Below, piece after piece: positions 5,075 through 5,128 of a stretch of 5,128 nucleotides of DNA. Under the pieces are notes generated by a model, which had not been told where the DNA came from, made no database searches, and saw only the letters and a program-made list of their open reading frames with translations. The translations under genes and the position numbers were made by a program. Source of the stretch: Chloroflexota bacterium (GTDB lineage Bacteria; Chloroflexota; Dormibacteria; Dormibacterales; Dormibacteraceae); NCBI GenBank assembly GCA_005879675.1, contig VBJE01000115.1:3842-8969 (forward strand), read 5' to 3'. Numbering within the stretch: the first letter of the stretch is position 1; the number at the start of each line of letters is the position of its first letter.

Positions 5075-5128
5075 CTATAAGTGATCCTCGCCGATCGCGG
5101 CGGCCTTCGGCGCGTGATGCAGCAGCGT

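Overview
The window is GC-rich (clearly above 60% in the first 3.2 kb, somewhat lower after about 3.8 kb). It carries long multidomain hybrid histidine kinases, a TRIC-type channel gene and a relic of an alpha/beta hydrolase. This fits a Gram-negative-like soil or environmental bacterium with many two-component systems, such as Acidobacteriota or Proteobacteria. The lineage is inferred from general style only and is not resolved.

Layout: (1) Positions 1-3170, plus strand, hold two overlapping two-component genes. The first enters from the left edge and is the C-terminal part of a hybrid kinase: HATPase, receiver, receiver, Hpt. Its stop overlaps the start of the second (ATGA), a soluble receiver - HDLNN-type kinase - receiver protein. 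All phospho-acceptor residues of the pair are present in the window except the H-box of the first kinase, which lies to the left. Together they look like one multistep phosphorelay unit. (2) Positions 3226-3840, minus strand, encode an intact seven-helix TRIC/UPF0126 channel, convergent with the kinases. (3) Positions 3848-4107, minus strand, immediately upstream of the channel gene, hold a small reading frame encoding a heptad-repeat (coiled-coil) protein of about 86 aa. It appears broken by loss of a single nucleotide inside an imperfect tandem repeat. A plausible -10 box and ribosome-binding site precede it, and its stop codon overlaps the channel's Shine-Dalgarno sequence. (4) About 4135-4396 is a divergent intergenic stretch with no gene that I can support, only a small hairpin. 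(5) Positions 4411-4524, plus strand, encode a 37-aa protein with a textbook signal peptide and a 13-residue acidic mature tail. An almost perfect ribosome-binding site precedes it and a long GC-rich hairpin terminator follows it. (6) About 4714-5074, minus strand, is a decayed alpha/beta hydrolase: the HG and GHSxAG regions are recognisable, but it carries a one-base insertion, an apparent in-frame loss of about nine residues, and no recognisable C-terminal half.

The left 3.8 kb is ordinary, well-preserved chromosomal coding sequence. The right 1.3 kb is a looser zone of small and broken genes. The points most worth a second look are the small secreted acidic peptide gene and the frame-broken heptad-repeat gene coupled to the TRIC channel. 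Both reading-frame breaks are single-base indels, so sequencing error must be excluded before they are called pseudogenes. I found no convincing evidence of a wholly new defence or mobile system, and no CRISPR, tRNA, rRNA or insertion sequence.
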